This document shows, one piece after another, positions 1 through 10,320 of a stretch of DNA of 64,000 bases. Below the pieces are notes generated by a model that saw nothing but the letters and a program-made list of their open reading frames with translations, was not told the DNA's origin and made no database searches. This DNA is from Diplonema papillatum (Eukaryota > Euglenozoa > Diplonemea > Diplonemida > Diplonemidae): assembly GCA_030068145.1 (NCBI GenBank), contig JAPJBO010000063.1, positions 248,001 to 312,000 of the forward strand, given 5' to 3'. Positions within the stretch are counted from its first letter, which is position 1; each line of letters opens with the position of its first letter. A program made the position numbers and the translations under genes.

Positions 1-313
1 TCGGCCGCGGGGCCGCGCTCGGAGGGCCTGAGTTACTGGCTGGCGGCGAGCGCGGAGGGCTGGTGGGGCCACGGCGACGTCGCCGGCCGGACGGTCCTCG
101 AAGAGTACGCCCGCGACTCGCTCGAAAACCTGATGTTCTCCCTCTGCCGGTTCCGCGAGGTGCACGGGCAGTACCCGGAGTTCGTCACGGTCGTGTCATA
201 CTCATACAAACAAGCCCGCTTCCAAGACCTCCACCGCGACGCAGTGCAATTCCCGCCCGACCGGTTTCACTTCGTAGGCGTCGATCCTCCCATAAACCCG
301 TTCAACGACCAGG
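1..313 (+). CDS. DUF218/YdcF-like protein, partial (one exon, 5' side cut by window edge)
   Basis: The frame is open from base 1 and reads ...SEGLSYWLAAS... then EEYARDSLENLMFSLCRFRE, then a stretch ending FHFVGVDPP. This order (SE-x-x-SYW, E-[EF]-x-ARDS-x-EN, a CRF-x-E-x-x-G-x-YP segment, an RF-x-x-LHR-x-A motif, then a final VGVDPP) is what I know from eukaryotic DUF218 (YdcF-like) proteins, whose biochemical role is not established. The likely exon end is at 313, before GTAACA (AG|G GTAACA). Reading on through that point gives about 66 residues that no longer look like the family and a stop at 514-516. The start and the final exon are missing: I could not find a convincing 3' exon before the next gene. 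It could instead be a gene truncated by repeat insertion. Confidence 0.7.
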
Positions 314-504
314 GTAACATCGAGAAGTATGCACTCTTTCTCTCTCGCCCATCCGCGAAAACATGTGGAACAAGACTACGTCCCTCGCAGGAATGTACTT
401 GCTGTCGGTCACAACAGTCCCGGACGTGGCTAGCCATTACTGAGCCGGTCCATCCCCTCTTGATAGACCGTGCTAGACCTAAGAATACAACATCGGGCAA
501 TTCG

Positions 505-620
505 ATGCAGCTCTAGAGACTAGGGATAGACCTGATAGACCGTGGTGGACCGTGTATCACTGTGATAAACAGCGGCAGGCGCTTCTATGCTGTTTCAAGA
601 GATAGGGACGGACCGGCTCA
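505..620 (+). repeat. Dispersed repeat, second copy at 27,215-27,305
   Basis: The segment containing GATAGACCTGATAGACCG followed by a spaced AGCGGCAGGCGCTTCTATGC block and GATAGGGACGGACCGGC recurs in the same order near 27,215-27,305 (GATAGACCTTGATCGACCG, ACAGGCAGTTTTATGC, GATAGGGATGGACCGGC). Similarity is roughly 75% by eye. No terminal repeats were seen. Confidence 0.55.
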
Positions 621-2439
621 ATTACTCATAATGCCCTTGCTCTAGGAGAACCCATTTAACAAAGGTCACCCGGATACCCTAAGATACCGGAATCTCATGG
701 CATGAGTGTGGAGGACCGCCGAGCAGGAAACTCTTTGAAAAGATGTTCGATCCGAGGGCTGAACCACCCTAACTACTCCACAGTAGTGTTTTTTGGGGGT
801 TTTGCATGAGTTTTCCAGCTGAAACGCGGTAAAAACGCCCTCATATTTTTGTCCCAAATTGCCCCATTGTAGCTTGCGTGGGCCCCCCTACTCATGCGAA
901 CTTTAGCTCTAAAACAACCGGTACTTGCCTTTATGCGTTCCCCCAGCCAATCCTGTGGTTTGGAAGCGAGCGCGCCTCACACCCCCGGTGTCACTGCCGC
1001 AGGCCCTGCGCCCGCCCGGGGGGCGGGTAAAGCCAACGATTCACTCTCCGGTGGTGCAGGGCGGTCCCCGGAGCACTGTTCACAACCGGTTTCGTTTGGT
1101 TTGTGCCTGCCGGTCTAAAATAAGCGGCCGTGTCTTTTCACCCTGCAAAAGGCAAAGGGTTTCCGTCCAACGAGGTGGGCTTGTACGTGTCGATTCGTTA
1201 GCTATCGCCTTTTCCCGCTTTCAGGTCCAACCAACCTGGTATCGCTACGGAAGCTCTGGGGAAGAGGAGGGTGTGCACTGGTGCACCGAAGCCCCAAGTG
1301 CCTGCAATAAGGGGTTCGTGGACGTCTATGCCCATGGGATCCGTGGTGTGTAGCCGAGGGCCTCAACACACGATGAAAAGCATTCAAAAGAAGGTGTTTC
1401 GGGAGGGCCTGCTACATCGGGTAACTACGTGTTCGGCACACTGCAGAGCCACGGGCCCTAGGTCAAGTGGCTACAAACGTTCGACACGAGCAGAAGAAGA
1501 TGACGCGAGGCCCCACCTACCTGCGCCTAGCCCCGCCGAGCCGGCTTTTGTTCGAAAACCTATCAAATCACCAGGTTCACCGCTGACCCTTACGGTTGCC
1601 AAGAAAAGTCCGCCAATCTGCGAGCCAGGAGAAACCCGTTCTCTCGCACGATCCCTTACACAATGGTATGCGCCATCCTTGCCGTGAAGAAGAGAAGAAG
1701 AAGAAAAGAAAAAGAAAAAGGCCGCTCCTGGTCCAGGAACGTGACGGTCAACCACAGCTTGCAAAGCTTGAGTCGGAGGCAGCAGTACCACAACCCCGTC
1801 CGCTCTGCCCTGTGGCTGACCGTCTCGACGAGCTTGTGTTCAGCGCAAGCCCCAAGGTGCGCCACGCCTTGCTGCTTTAGTTTGGGAAATCGGTGGCCAC
1901 TTGACCCGTAGGCCCGTGGCTTTGTGGCTGCAGTACCGCCGAACACGTGAAGCTTGGCTCCCGTGTAGCAGGCTTTCCCTGGTACCTTGCCGTGAAGGAA
2001 AAGAAATTTACTCCAAAAAGCGCTTTCTTTGAAAACCCTTTAAAGCTAATGAGCGTTCATTAGGGAATGGCCGACTGCACGGTGCCGGAATAGTTCCCAT
2101 CGCCGTGAGGCATAAAGTCCCTCGCAGAGTTAGTACGGGATTGTCGGGGGCGGGTCCCCCATGAGAGTAAAAAGAAGTGTCGCAAGACCTGCCTCTTGCG
2201 CTTGCTGTCTCCGGCTGCTTTTGACAGTTCTACAGCCACTAGTTACCAAGAGCCTATTAGACCCACACCCACAGTCCTGCCCCGACATGTCGACTCTCTT
2301 CACGACGTGCTCAAAAAACATTCTCAGCAGGGACAAAGTCCCTTGGCGGCGCATGTGGGAAACAGCGCATCTGGCATAGAAGAAGCAGCGTTTCAGCATT
2401 TGCGGCGCTTCGGCGTTTCCGCCTGTTTCTACACGGCGA

Positions 2440-2535
2440 GGTCCAGCCTCAGAAGCTGGAGTCGTGCCCGAATTACACCCGAAAAGCGGGCGTGCTACCC
2501 GCTTTTTGAACTCCAGCTTCTGAGGCTAGACTCCA
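2440..2535. mobile_element. Fold-back element (CCAGCCTCAGAAG family), short copy
   Basis: The left arm GTCCAGCCTCAGAAGCTGGA (from 2,441) is matched by an inverted right arm CTCCAGCTTCTGAGGCTAGA near 2,511-2,530. Inside lies a second inverted repeat, AAAAGCGGG/CCCGCTTTT. The whole 95 bp can fold into a nested hairpin. The same arms frame elements at 5,944-6,119 and 41,914-42,089, so this is a non-autonomous fold-back/MITE family. No coding capacity. Confidence 0.75.
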
Positions 2536-2886
2536 CCGTATCGTTGCCACTTAGCACCTCTTACGGCGGCGACACGAGGCATTCACGAGCCCGTGACACG
2601 CCCCGTTGGGAAACGAAGAGGATACGATCTACGACCGGAACAGCCTCTTGCTAGAGTGAGAACCCTATGCTTACGCACTCTGTCCGTTTTGCCGAGGATT
2701 CGTCGCGGGTGTCTTCCGCTAGTTGCGTGATCTTTCAGCGTTGCTCGCGCACGTGCGCCTTCTTAAAGCAGCAGCGCGGCCCGGAAAAGCCGTTCCAAGA
2801 AGGTGCAGCGGCGGGTCTCCCTCCTGTCGAGTTGCAGAGATCGTTCCAACTGGGCGTGACTTGCGACGCAGTGCAAGCCGGATTGC

Positions 2887-3250
2887 ACGCTCGGTGTTGG
2901 GTCACAGCACACACGATGGAGTCCAGCCTAGCAGGAGCTAACGGCGGAGTTTAGCAGCAGGTGTCAGAGCTGCACATTTTACGCGATTCGGGTAAAGCAT
3001 CCCCGCTTTACATTGTACTTCGGGGACATTCACTCTACCTCCAGCTTTATACCCGATGGTGCGACTGTCACGCTCGGTTGGGTCACAACACACACGATGG
3101 AGTCCAGCCTCAGGAGCTGGAACTGAAGGTGGAGTTCAGGAGGTGTCAGAGCCGCACGTTTTACGCGATTCGGGTGTAGCACCCCGCTTTACGGTGTGTT
3201 TCGGGGACGTCCACTTTACCCCCAGCTTTATAGGCTTGACTCCGCCGCTC
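2887..3250. mobile_element. Two tandem degenerate copies of the fold-back family
   Basis: A unit of about 180 bp beginning CACGCTCGGTGTTGGGTCAC and containing CACACGATGGAGTCCAGCC occurs twice head to tail (2,887-3,068 and 3,069-3,250). Shared landmarks are TTTTACGCGATTCGGGT and CCGCTTTAC. Both copies end in degenerate inverted arms (CCCAGCTTTATAGGCTTGACT in the second). They are related to the elements at 2,440, 5,944 and 41,914. Confidence 0.6.
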
Positions 3251-3629
3251 ATGTAAATTGACGCAGCCGCACGCACATCTGCGCGGTCCACATGCGCGCC
3301 GCGTCGTTGCTTCCTCACAAGTTCCTCTCTCCCTCGTCCCTATTGGAAACATCGTAGCTTCCGGTGCCGACTTCGCAGCTTCTTGCTTGTTCCCAACCCT
3401 TTCCTTCGTGATACCATCTATTAGAGACAAGGCTCGAGGCTGATTTCCAGCCGAAGTTCTCGCAGTTGTACTGTCTTGCTGGAAAGAAGAAATTGGGGAT
3501 GCGATGATTGATTGCGCTTCGGTCCCACTGCCCATCCTCGTCTTGAAAGACCCAAACACGTGTGTAGCAATACTTCAATACTTTCAACAGCTAAGAAGCG
3601 AAACCGAAGAAACCCAAATACACCCGACA

Positions 3630-4755
3630 ATGTGCGACGTCATTGAACCCGCCGCGAAGAAGATGAAGATCGGCTCGATCAACGACAGCAACGTCGTGCG
3701 CAAGACGGCAGTTGACGGAAACGTGAGCCGGTGGTGGATCGAGGTCAACGGCGAGAAGGTCTTGGAAAAGGTAGTCGAGCTGTCGCCGACGCAAGGCTAC
3801 CTCTCCAACGCCACGCACAGCACCACCGTTTACGCACTCGGCGAAGTCGTCATGTCGACGACCTTGCACATGAAGGCGATGGTCCACTTTGAACACAAAG
3901 ATAAGCTCGAGCAAGCCTTTGCAAAAATGACCGCCGCTCTCAGTATGTCTTCTTCATGTTTAAACCGACGGATCGCTTCATCGATTCGGGCGAAGAAATT
4001 CAGAGCTACGGTGCCCGGTTCCTTTTCCAGCCGTTCTTCGTACTAAACAATCTTGCGGTTCGCCCCTCGATGTGTTGTGCGGGCTAAAAAGACGTAGGCA
4101 GCGTGTTTTGATGGTTGATCAGAATTCCTGATAACCTGAAAACGACTCAGGGTAAGTACAAGTGGGAAGCGATCAAAGCGCCTGTCTTTCAGGCAGAATT
4201 CGCAAGCCAGGCGGGAGACCAAGCATTTGCCCTGGGCGATCAGAGCCAGAAATGCGTCATGCGTATTTTTGGCGACGCTACGAAAGAAGAAGCGGTCGCT
4301 CCCCGCTGTCGGCTTAGCCAAGCGCGGCTAACGAGCTATGAAGAAATTCTGGATTCGATCCACGTCAACACTCAACGGACCCTTATGCGCGACCTCAGCA
4401 TCTGTTCTGTGTAAAAGCAAAGTTGAGTGCACCCACTCAGCGAGCTTCGTACCTGACAGACGAGGGAAAACTGCAGTTCTAACCCTCCCGCTCGCTGATA
4501 CAGCGGCATCCGTTTGTCTTGCTCTATCCCGCCATAGTTCCCCGTCTTTCGGGAGGCAGAGGACGAGAAAGATGCATCAAAACGTGCACTCACACCCATA
4601 CCCACACACACACAGGCATCCCTGCGTTCACCGAGAACTCCTGGAACGACCTGGTGCAGCAGCTGCAGCTGAACGAGCTGAAGAACCTCCACCACAACTT
4701 TTATGTGAACAAAGCTGCGTGCCCGGAGTTGTGCCCCAATGGGCCTTTCAACTGA
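3630..4755 (+). CDS. Two-exon gene, 150-residue protein of unknown function
   Basis: Exon 1 is 3,630-3,942 and exon 2 is 4,616-4,755, with an intron at 3,943-4,615 (GTATGT ... CACACAG). Splicing joins A|GC to make a Ser codon and gives exactly 151 codons with the stop. The ATG at 3,630 opens MCDVIEPAAKKMKIGSI, the only ATG giving a sensible N-terminus; the basic AKKMK near the start could be a nuclear signal. The rest is a compact mixed alpha/beta-looking sequence (WWIEVNGEKVLEKVVEL ... SWNDLVQQLQLNEL) with no signal peptide or membrane segment. Exon 2 begins right after a CA repeat. I do not recognise the family. The intron contains a fold-back repeat that also occurs at three other places. 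Confidence 0.65.
4042..4200 (+). repeat. Fold-back repeat family 2 (GGTTGATC arms), intronic copy
   Basis: Landmarks in order: ACAATCTTGCGG, GTGCGGGCTAAAAAGACGTA, GGCAGCGTGTTTTG, TGGTTGATCAGAATTCC, GGTAAGTACAAGTGGGAA, GCGATCAAAGCGCCTGTCTT. The same order is seen at 31,188-31,372 and, inverted, at 23,795-23,935 and 45,008-45,162. In the other copies GGTTGATC and GATCAACC flank a TTACC...GGTAA stem. This copy lies inside the intron of the base 3,630 gene. Confidence 0.8.
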
Positions 4756-6836
4756 GGTACTTGCTGGCGAACGCCGTGAAGCCAAGTCCCTGGTAGGCCC
4801 GTTCGGCTCCTGTTGGATTCAGAGTATCGCCGCTTTACGCACTAGGCTTGTGCTGATAGTAAAGTGCGCCCACCCTGTTTCCTGAACAACGACAATGTCG
4901 AGGTTGATCTGCTTCATGGGCGGAACCAAATGCATTGAGAACAAGCCGTTTCTTCATTTCCATTGCCACACCTTCAGTCAAACGGATGATGTACACAGAA
5001 GCGCTCCCGTCTCGGCACTCCTGTGCGAGGCCGTGGAGCGCACTAAAAGCGGAAGTGCCCGCCTCTCCTCTTGCGGTGTCGGCGGTTGTGGGCACCAGAA
5101 GCGATCTTGAAAAAGAAGAGACCTCTTCTTTTTCTTAGTTTCAAACAAAACTACGTATTTTCTCCTTTGATCGGCTAAAAAAAGAAGAGCAGAAAAAGAG
5201 GGGAGAAAAAATCTCCTCTCTAAAAAATCGGCAACACAAAAAAAGGATTGGCGGCAACTCAAGAAATAAAGTAAAGACCATTTTCTTTTTTTTTAACAAC
5301 ACACACGAACATCCCCCTTTTTTCTTTCATCGGTCTTCAATAGTCCACCTCTTCCCCAAAGGCTCCCTCTAGTTCTACTTATCTAACGCGTATTCTTCGT
5401 TTCCAGTTTTCTCAAAGGGAGAACGCGTGCGACCTGTAAACAGTACGCGGTCCCCTGGTGTCGAACCTTTTTGTCTCCCCTCTGAAAGGAAGGCGAGGTT
5501 AAACGGCGCGACCCACGACGACATCATGCGTCGTCTTCGATGGAAGGGTGTCTGAACTGGTGATCAAGACAAGAGATCACCCAAACTAACAGGTAGCTAT
5601 ATCCACACCCAAGGAAAGAACACAAACCCGCCTTGACTGTCGACCGTAGACACAATACACCGGATCCTTAAAACCCGAAGCGGTCTACAACAGGGACTTC
5701 GTTCGCGAGGACTACGCTACCTCCCGGTCGAGAGACACACCTTCATCGAAGACGATTTGCCTCGAATCGATGCCGCCGAGAACGAACACCGCAAAGCGAA
5801 CAAGAAGCCTTCTGCCGCCCGGCACTTGTCATCTTGCGATTTGCACGCGGGGACACCCAAAAAAGGCGAGTTAGCTTCTTTTGAGCTAAATTTTACACGG
5901 GCCAACCCCCCACCCTCCCCCTTCCTCCGGTTTTCCGTATTCACACGGTGAGAGTCCTGCGTCAGAAGCTGGAGTTAAAGATGGAGGTGAACAAGCGGGT
6001 GTCACACCCGCTTTTCGAGTGCGGATTTACACGCTTTTTGGTTGTAGCACAACCGCTTCTCGGGTGTGACTCGGGCACCCTCTTGTGCTCCGCAGCTTCT
6101 GAGGCTGGACCTCACTGTGCACCCCACACACAGGTCAGGGGGAGATTTGGTCCGAAGTTGCAAATGCGCAGAGTAAGAACCCCCAACACCAAGGTACGAA
6201 TCCTGCGGATTGCTGCGTTTGTTAGCCGCAGCGTCCGCTTGTTGGTTGTTTTGTTTCGTGGTGGTTCAAGACCGCTCCGGGCAGGGCGTGATGAGCGTCT
6301 TCACCATTACGGACCCTTCGATTGCATCTCTCTCCTCCGACCACCCCCATCCTCCACCCTTTTTCCTTCGCCTCCCCTTTCACGTACTTGCTAAACCTCT
6401 TCTTGTTTTGATGCTATGCCATGGCTCCGTCCGTTCAAAGACTACTGCTGCAGCGAAACCAGTCGGGGGAGTTTGAGCTGAATGAAGGACCACGGGAAAA
6501 GAGCAGAGCCGGGCGGAGTAAATGTTGAGCATTGAGTTCTTTAAAGTGCAAGTGCCATCAAGGCTGTTCACGGGCTAGTGTTACTTTATGACGTCGTCCA
6601 TCGGGAGAGTCAACGATGATGAGGATGAGGTCAAACGGGTCATTTCCGAGTCAAGTTCTATTCCCGCTCGCTTTCGCGGCGGACTTTCCGGGCTGTTTTG
6701 GCTGTTTCTGGGTCGACGATGGGGAAGAAGTCAGGCATTCCATTTCGTGCGTAGAGTTCTTCAAATATGTCGAGCAGGAACCTAAACTTTCGAATAGAAA
6801 CCAAAAGAGCGTTTTACCACCTTGTGCGGTGTCACA
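4756..6836. other. Intergenic stretch
   Basis: No supported gene. It is lower in GC than the neighbouring exons, with homopurine/homopyrimidine runs between 5,100 and 5,330 (AAAAAGAAGAG-type and TTTCTTTTTTTTT). One fold-back element lies at 5,944-6,119. The remaining open frames are short and compositionally unlike the exons of the window. Confidence 0.6.
5944..6119. mobile_element. Fold-back element (CCAGCCTCAGAAG family)
   Basis: The left end reads CACGGTGAGAGTCCTGCGTC then AGAAGCTGGAGTTAAAG; the right end reads GCTTCTGAGGCTGGACCTCA then CTGTG. These ends are inverted relative to each other, including the outer CAC-x-GTG. The interior shares GCGGGTGTCACACCCGC and GATTTACACGCTTTTTGG with the copy at 41,914-42,089. 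About 176 bp, no coding capacity. Confidence 0.75.
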
Positions 6837-7121
6837 AAACAAAGGCAAGCCAGCCCTGCTCAGGAACCGAAAGGAAGCCACGAACTCCGGTTGCTCAGCA
6901 GCGGAGGAGAACGTGGGGAGGGGGAAGATGAAGCGCGCCCAGGTGATAGACAGCGACGACGACACCCCGTTGGCGCAGAAGCCGCGGGAGGCAGGCCCGG
7001 GGGCGAAGAAGGCGCGGCGGGCGGTCGCCGTCGACAGCTCGTCGAGCGCCGAGACCTCGAGCAGCGGCTCCGAGTCCGACAGCAGCTAGGATGAGCGGCC
7101 GCCGAAGCGTGGCGCGAAGTA
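6837..7121 (+). pseudogene. Upstream truncated copy of the 5' end of the PIP-box gene
   Basis: From GCCCTGCTCAGGAACCGAAA through the first ~65 codons this matches 7,208-7,487 almost base for base, then homology stops at GGCGCGAAG. The copy has an ATG at 6,928 (MKRAQVIDSDDDTPLAQK) and a stop at 7,087-7,089, so it encodes only 53 residues. It lacks single Lys codons at two places relative to the main gene (AQK-PRE and AKK-ARR), in-frame losses of 3 bp. It is either a dead 5' duplicate or an upstream short ORF. Confidence 0.75.
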
Positions 7122-7294
7122 ATTTTCCCTTTGCAGGACCCAATAAACACGCTGGTGAACTCTTACTCAACCCCATTAATACTCAAGCGAACTTTCACTC
7201 ACTGGCAAAACAAATGCAAGCAGCCCTGCTCAGGAACCGAAAGGAAGCCACGAACTCCGGTTGCTCAGCAACGGAGGAGAACGTGGGGGGGAAG

Positions 7295-8266
7295 ATGAAG
7301 CGGGCCCAGGTTATAGACAGCGACGACGACACCCCGTTGGCGCAGAAGAAGCCGCGGGAGGCAGGCCCGGGGGCGAAGAAGAAGGCGCGGCGGGCGGTCG
7401 CCGTCGACAGCTCGTCGAGCGCCGAGACCTCGAGCAGCACCGGGTCCGACAGCAGCTCGGACGAGCGGCCGCCGAAGCGCGGCGCGAAGGCCGCCGGAAG
7501 GGCGAAGCCGGCCGGCAAGCGCGCCGCCGCCGCCGCCGCCTCCTCCTCCGCCAAGAAGCAGCCCACCACCCCAGCCTCCCGCGCGTCGACCGCCGCTGCT
7601 TCGCCGGCGCCGGCGAGCCCATTTTCGCCCGGCAACCTGTCGGCGAGCTCGCCCATGCAAAAAGAGACGAGGACCCCTCCAAAGGGCACGACCATCTTCT
7701 CCTGCAGGGGGGACGCGGCGCTCGTCCTCCGCATGCTCAAGTACGACCGGAAGAACCCGCTGAAAACCAAGGGGTTGGACCCCTTCGACCCGTCACTGAT
7801 CGCCGAAGTGTCCGGGCAGCGCCTGAGCTTCGACGAAGCCTCGCAGCCCGCCGAAGCGAAGCCCGAGAAACCCTCGGCCGCGAATCCCGAGCTCCCGCCC
7901 GCCGCCGCTCTGCGGCAGCAAGAGGAAGCGCCCAAACCCCCTAAGGCCGAGGACCCGAAACCTCCCCCGCCTTCCTCCCCGGCTCCGGTGCAGTCGCTCC
8001 TCAGCACGCCCAGCGTCGTGGCGGCTGCCCCGAAGGCGGCGGAAGCGAAGGCCGCGCCGAACCCTCCCCCGCCTGCCACCCCGGCCCCGGTGCAGTCGCT
8101 CCTCAGCACGCCCAGCGTCGTGGCAGCTGCCCCGAAGGTGGCGGAGGTGAAGGCCGCGCCGAAGCCGGCGGCGCCCGCGCGCACGCCGGCGACGGCGAAG
8201 CCGCCTTCGAAGAAGCAGATGAACATCACCGCGTTCTTCAGCAGCTGCGCGATGAAAAAGAAGTGA
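7295..8266 (+). CDS. Disordered nuclear-type protein with C-terminal PCNA-binding (PIP) box
   Basis: 323 residues from the ATG at 7,295 (MKRAQVIDSDDDTPLAQKK). The same start is kept in the upstream duplicate; an earlier in-frame start at 7,091 is possible but lies in non-duplicated sequence. The N-terminus is basic/acidic with Ser clusters (AVDSSSSAETSSS) and KKARR-type nuclear signals. Residues ~140-200 contain a more ordered block, IFSCRGDAALVLRMLKYDRK followed by DPFDPSLIAEVSGQRLSFDE. Then come Pro/Ala-rich repeats of PAPVQSLLSTPSVVAAAPK. The C-terminus has QMNITAFF (308-315), fitting Q-x-x-[ILM]-x-x-F-F of PIP boxes, followed by a basic tail. A terminal PIP box and disordered Lys/Pro-rich body recall the POLD3/Cdc27 subunit of DNA polymerase delta, but I see no N-terminal domain of that family, so the role (replication/repair accessory factor) is inferred. 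Confidence 0.75.
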   Translation: MKRAQVIDSDDDTPLAQKKPREAGPGAKKKARRAVAVDSSSSAETSSSTGSDSSSDERPPKRGAKAAGRAKPAGKRAAAAAASSSAKKQPTTPASRASTAAASPAPASPFSPGNLSASSPMQKETRTPPKGTTIFSCRGDAALVLRMLKYDRKNPLKTKGLDPFDPSLIAEVSGQRLSFDEASQPAEAKPEKPSAANPELPPAAALRQQEEAPKPPKAEDPKPPPPSSPAPVQSLLSTPSVVAAAPKAAEAKAAPNPPPPATPAPVQSLLSTPSVVAAAPKVAEVKAAPKPAAPARTPATAKPPSKKQMNITAFFSSCAMKKK

Positions 8267-8291
8267 GCGGGCCCCGCAACCGCCTCAGCTC

Positions 8292-8852
8292 AGACCCGTC
8301 GCTGATCGCCGAAGTCCGGGCAGCGCCTGAGCTTCGACGAAGCCTCGGGGCCCGCCGAAGCGAAGCCCGAGCTCCTTCCCGCGGCCGCTCCGCGGCAGCA
8401 AGAGGAAGCGCCCAAACCCCCTAAGGCCGAGGACCCGAAGCCTCCCCCGCCTTCCTCCCCGGCTCCGGTGCAGTCGCCCCCCAGCACGCCCAGCGTCGTG
8501 GCGACTGCCGAAGGCTGCGGAAGCGAAGGCCGCGCCGAACCCTCCCCCGCCTGCCACATCGGCCCCGGCCCCGGTGCAGTCGCTCCTCAGCACGCCCAGC
8601 GTCGTGGCGGCTGCCCCGAAGGTGGCGGAAGCGAAGGCCGCGCCGAACCCTCCCCCGCCTGCCACATCGGCCCCGGTGCAGTCGCTCCTCAGCACGCCCA
8701 GCGTCGTGGCGGCTGCCCCGAAGGCGGCGGAAGTGAAGGCCGCGCCGAAGCCGGCGGCGCCCGCGCGCACGCCGGCGACGGCGAAGCCGCCTTCGAAGAA
8801 GCAGATGAACATCACCGAGTTCTTCAGCAGCTGCGCGATGAAAAAGAAGTGA
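8292..8852 (+). pseudogene. First tandem copy of the 3' end of the PIP-box gene
   Basis: It starts at the point equivalent to GACCCGTCACTGATCGCC of the main gene (7,787) and runs to its own stop at 8,850-8,852. Two bases are missing early (GAAGTCCGG for GAAGTGTCCGG), shifting frame. Downstream the original frame is open again, encoding two PVQSLLSTPS repeats, SKKQMNITEFF and the CAMKKK end. The copy therefore retains a complete PIP box (Ala to Glu change inside it) but no start of its own. Confidence 0.8.
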
Positions 8853-8877
8853 GCGGGCCCCGCAACCGCATCAGCTC

Positions 8878-9194
8878 AGACCCGTCGCTGATCGCCGAAG
8901 TGTCCGGGCAGCGCCTGAGCTTCGACGAAGCCTCGCAGCCCACCGAAGCGAAGCCTGAGCTCCCCCGCGGCCGCTCCGCGGCAGCAAGAGGAAGCACCCA
9001 AACCCCCTACGGCCCCGGTGCAGTCGCCCCTCAGCACGCCCAGCGTCGTGGTGACTGCCCCGAAGGCGGCGGAAGTGAAGGCCGCGCCGAAGCCGGCGGC
9101 GCCCGCGCGCACGCCGGCGACGGCGAAGCCGCCGTCGAAGAAGCAGATGAACATCACCGCGTTCTTCAGCAGCTGCGCGATGAAAAAGAAGTGA
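8878..9194 (+). pseudogene. Second tandem copy of the 3' end of the PIP-box gene
   Basis: It begins with the same CAGACCCGTCGCTGATCGCC junction and ends at the stop at 9,192-9,194, followed by the same GAGCGGGCCCCGCA 3' flank as the other two. The middle is shortened (one SLLSTPS-type repeat left, changed by substitutions), but the last ~40 codons keep the original frame and end KKQMNITAFFSSCAMKKK, identical to the main gene. Confidence 0.8.
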
Positions 9195-9219
9195 GCGGGC
9201 CCCGCAGCCCCCTCAGCTC

Positions 9220-10320
9220 CTCTGGCGTGCAGCCCACCCGTTCCTGGAGTCACGGCCCGCTTGCTTCAAAACCGCCGCGCTAATGCCGATGGTCCTAGTC
9301 AACTCTGCTGGCGTTGCCTCAGCATCGTCCATTGGTGCATCGGCCGCCCTCTAGTCCGTTCTCTGGTGTTGCCGCAGGGCAGCACCAACCCGACACCAGC
9401 GATCCCAGCCCTCCCCGCCGCGAAACTGTTTCTGGAGTCAGCCCGCTGCTCCGAAAACCGCAAGTTAAGTTGCGCTAAAGCCGGCGGTTCTCGCCAGCAC
9501 TCTGGCGTTCTAGTCCGCACGTTGGTGTTGCCGCAGGGCAGTCACCAACCGCGACACCAGCGATCTCTCCCCGCCACGGTACCGTTTCTAGAGTCACGAC
9601 CCGCTACTCCGAAACCGCAAGTTAAGTTGCGCTGACGCCCGTGGTTTTTGTCAGCACTCCGGCGTTTTAGTCCGCGCTTTATTGTTGCTGCAGGCGATCC
9701 CTGTACCATGCAGTCGTTCCTGGAACCTCGGTCCGCTGCTACGAAGCCGCAAGTTAAGTTGCGCTAACTCTGGCATTCTAGTCCGCACTGCAGGGGCAGT
9801 CACCAACCCGACACCAGCGATCCCTCCGCCGCGCAACCATCCCTGGAGTCACAGCCTGCCACCCCGAAACCGCACGCTAAAGCCGTTGGTCCTTGTCAAT
9901 TCTCTGGCGTTGCCTGTCCACTGGAGCGGCTGCCCCTCTAGTCCGCTCTCTTTCAGGTGTTGCCGGGCACTCACCACCGATCCCTACGCCACGAAATCGT
10001 TCCCGGAGTTTCGGCCCGGAGTCTCGGCACGCTGCTCCGGAACCGCAAGTTAAGTTGCGCAAAAGCCATCAGTTCATGCCAGGCGTTGTCTCAGCGTCGT
10101 CCGCTCGTCACTTGGACGCCTCTCTAGTCCGCACTTTCGTGTTGCCGCAGGGCAGTCAGCATCCCGACACCAGCCACACAATCTTTTCTGAAGCCTCTCC
10201 AAAACCGCACGTTAAGTTACGCTAAAGCCGGTGGTTCTTGGCAATGCCTCGAGCGTCGCCTGCTAGAGCCTGGGGCGCCCCTTTAGTCCTCACTCTGGTG
10301 TTGACGCAGCCCCGCATAGG
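9220..10320 (+). repeat. Degenerate tandem array, unit about 130-190 bp
   Basis: About six or seven diverged units share AGTCCGCACTCTGGTGTTGC, CGCAGGGCAGTCACCAACCC, GACACCAGCGATCCCTCC, a TTCCTGGAGTCACGGCCCGC block and AAACCGCAAGTTAAGTTGCG, in that order. Unit length varies through small deletions. The array starts immediately after the last PIP-gene tail copy. Open frames crossing it (up to ~124 codons) follow the repeat and are not considered coding. Confidence 0.8.

Larger units (their letters stand above)
314..3629. other. Intergenic/intronic stretch rich in short repeats
   Basis: No open frame here looks like a conserved protein. It may include an intron of the DUF218 gene. Recognisable contents are a dispersed repeat near 505-620, a purine-rich run at 1,680-1,730, and three copies of a fold-back element between 2,440 and 3,250, listed separately. 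Small open frames (up to about 150 codons) lack domain-like composition. Confidence 0.6.
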
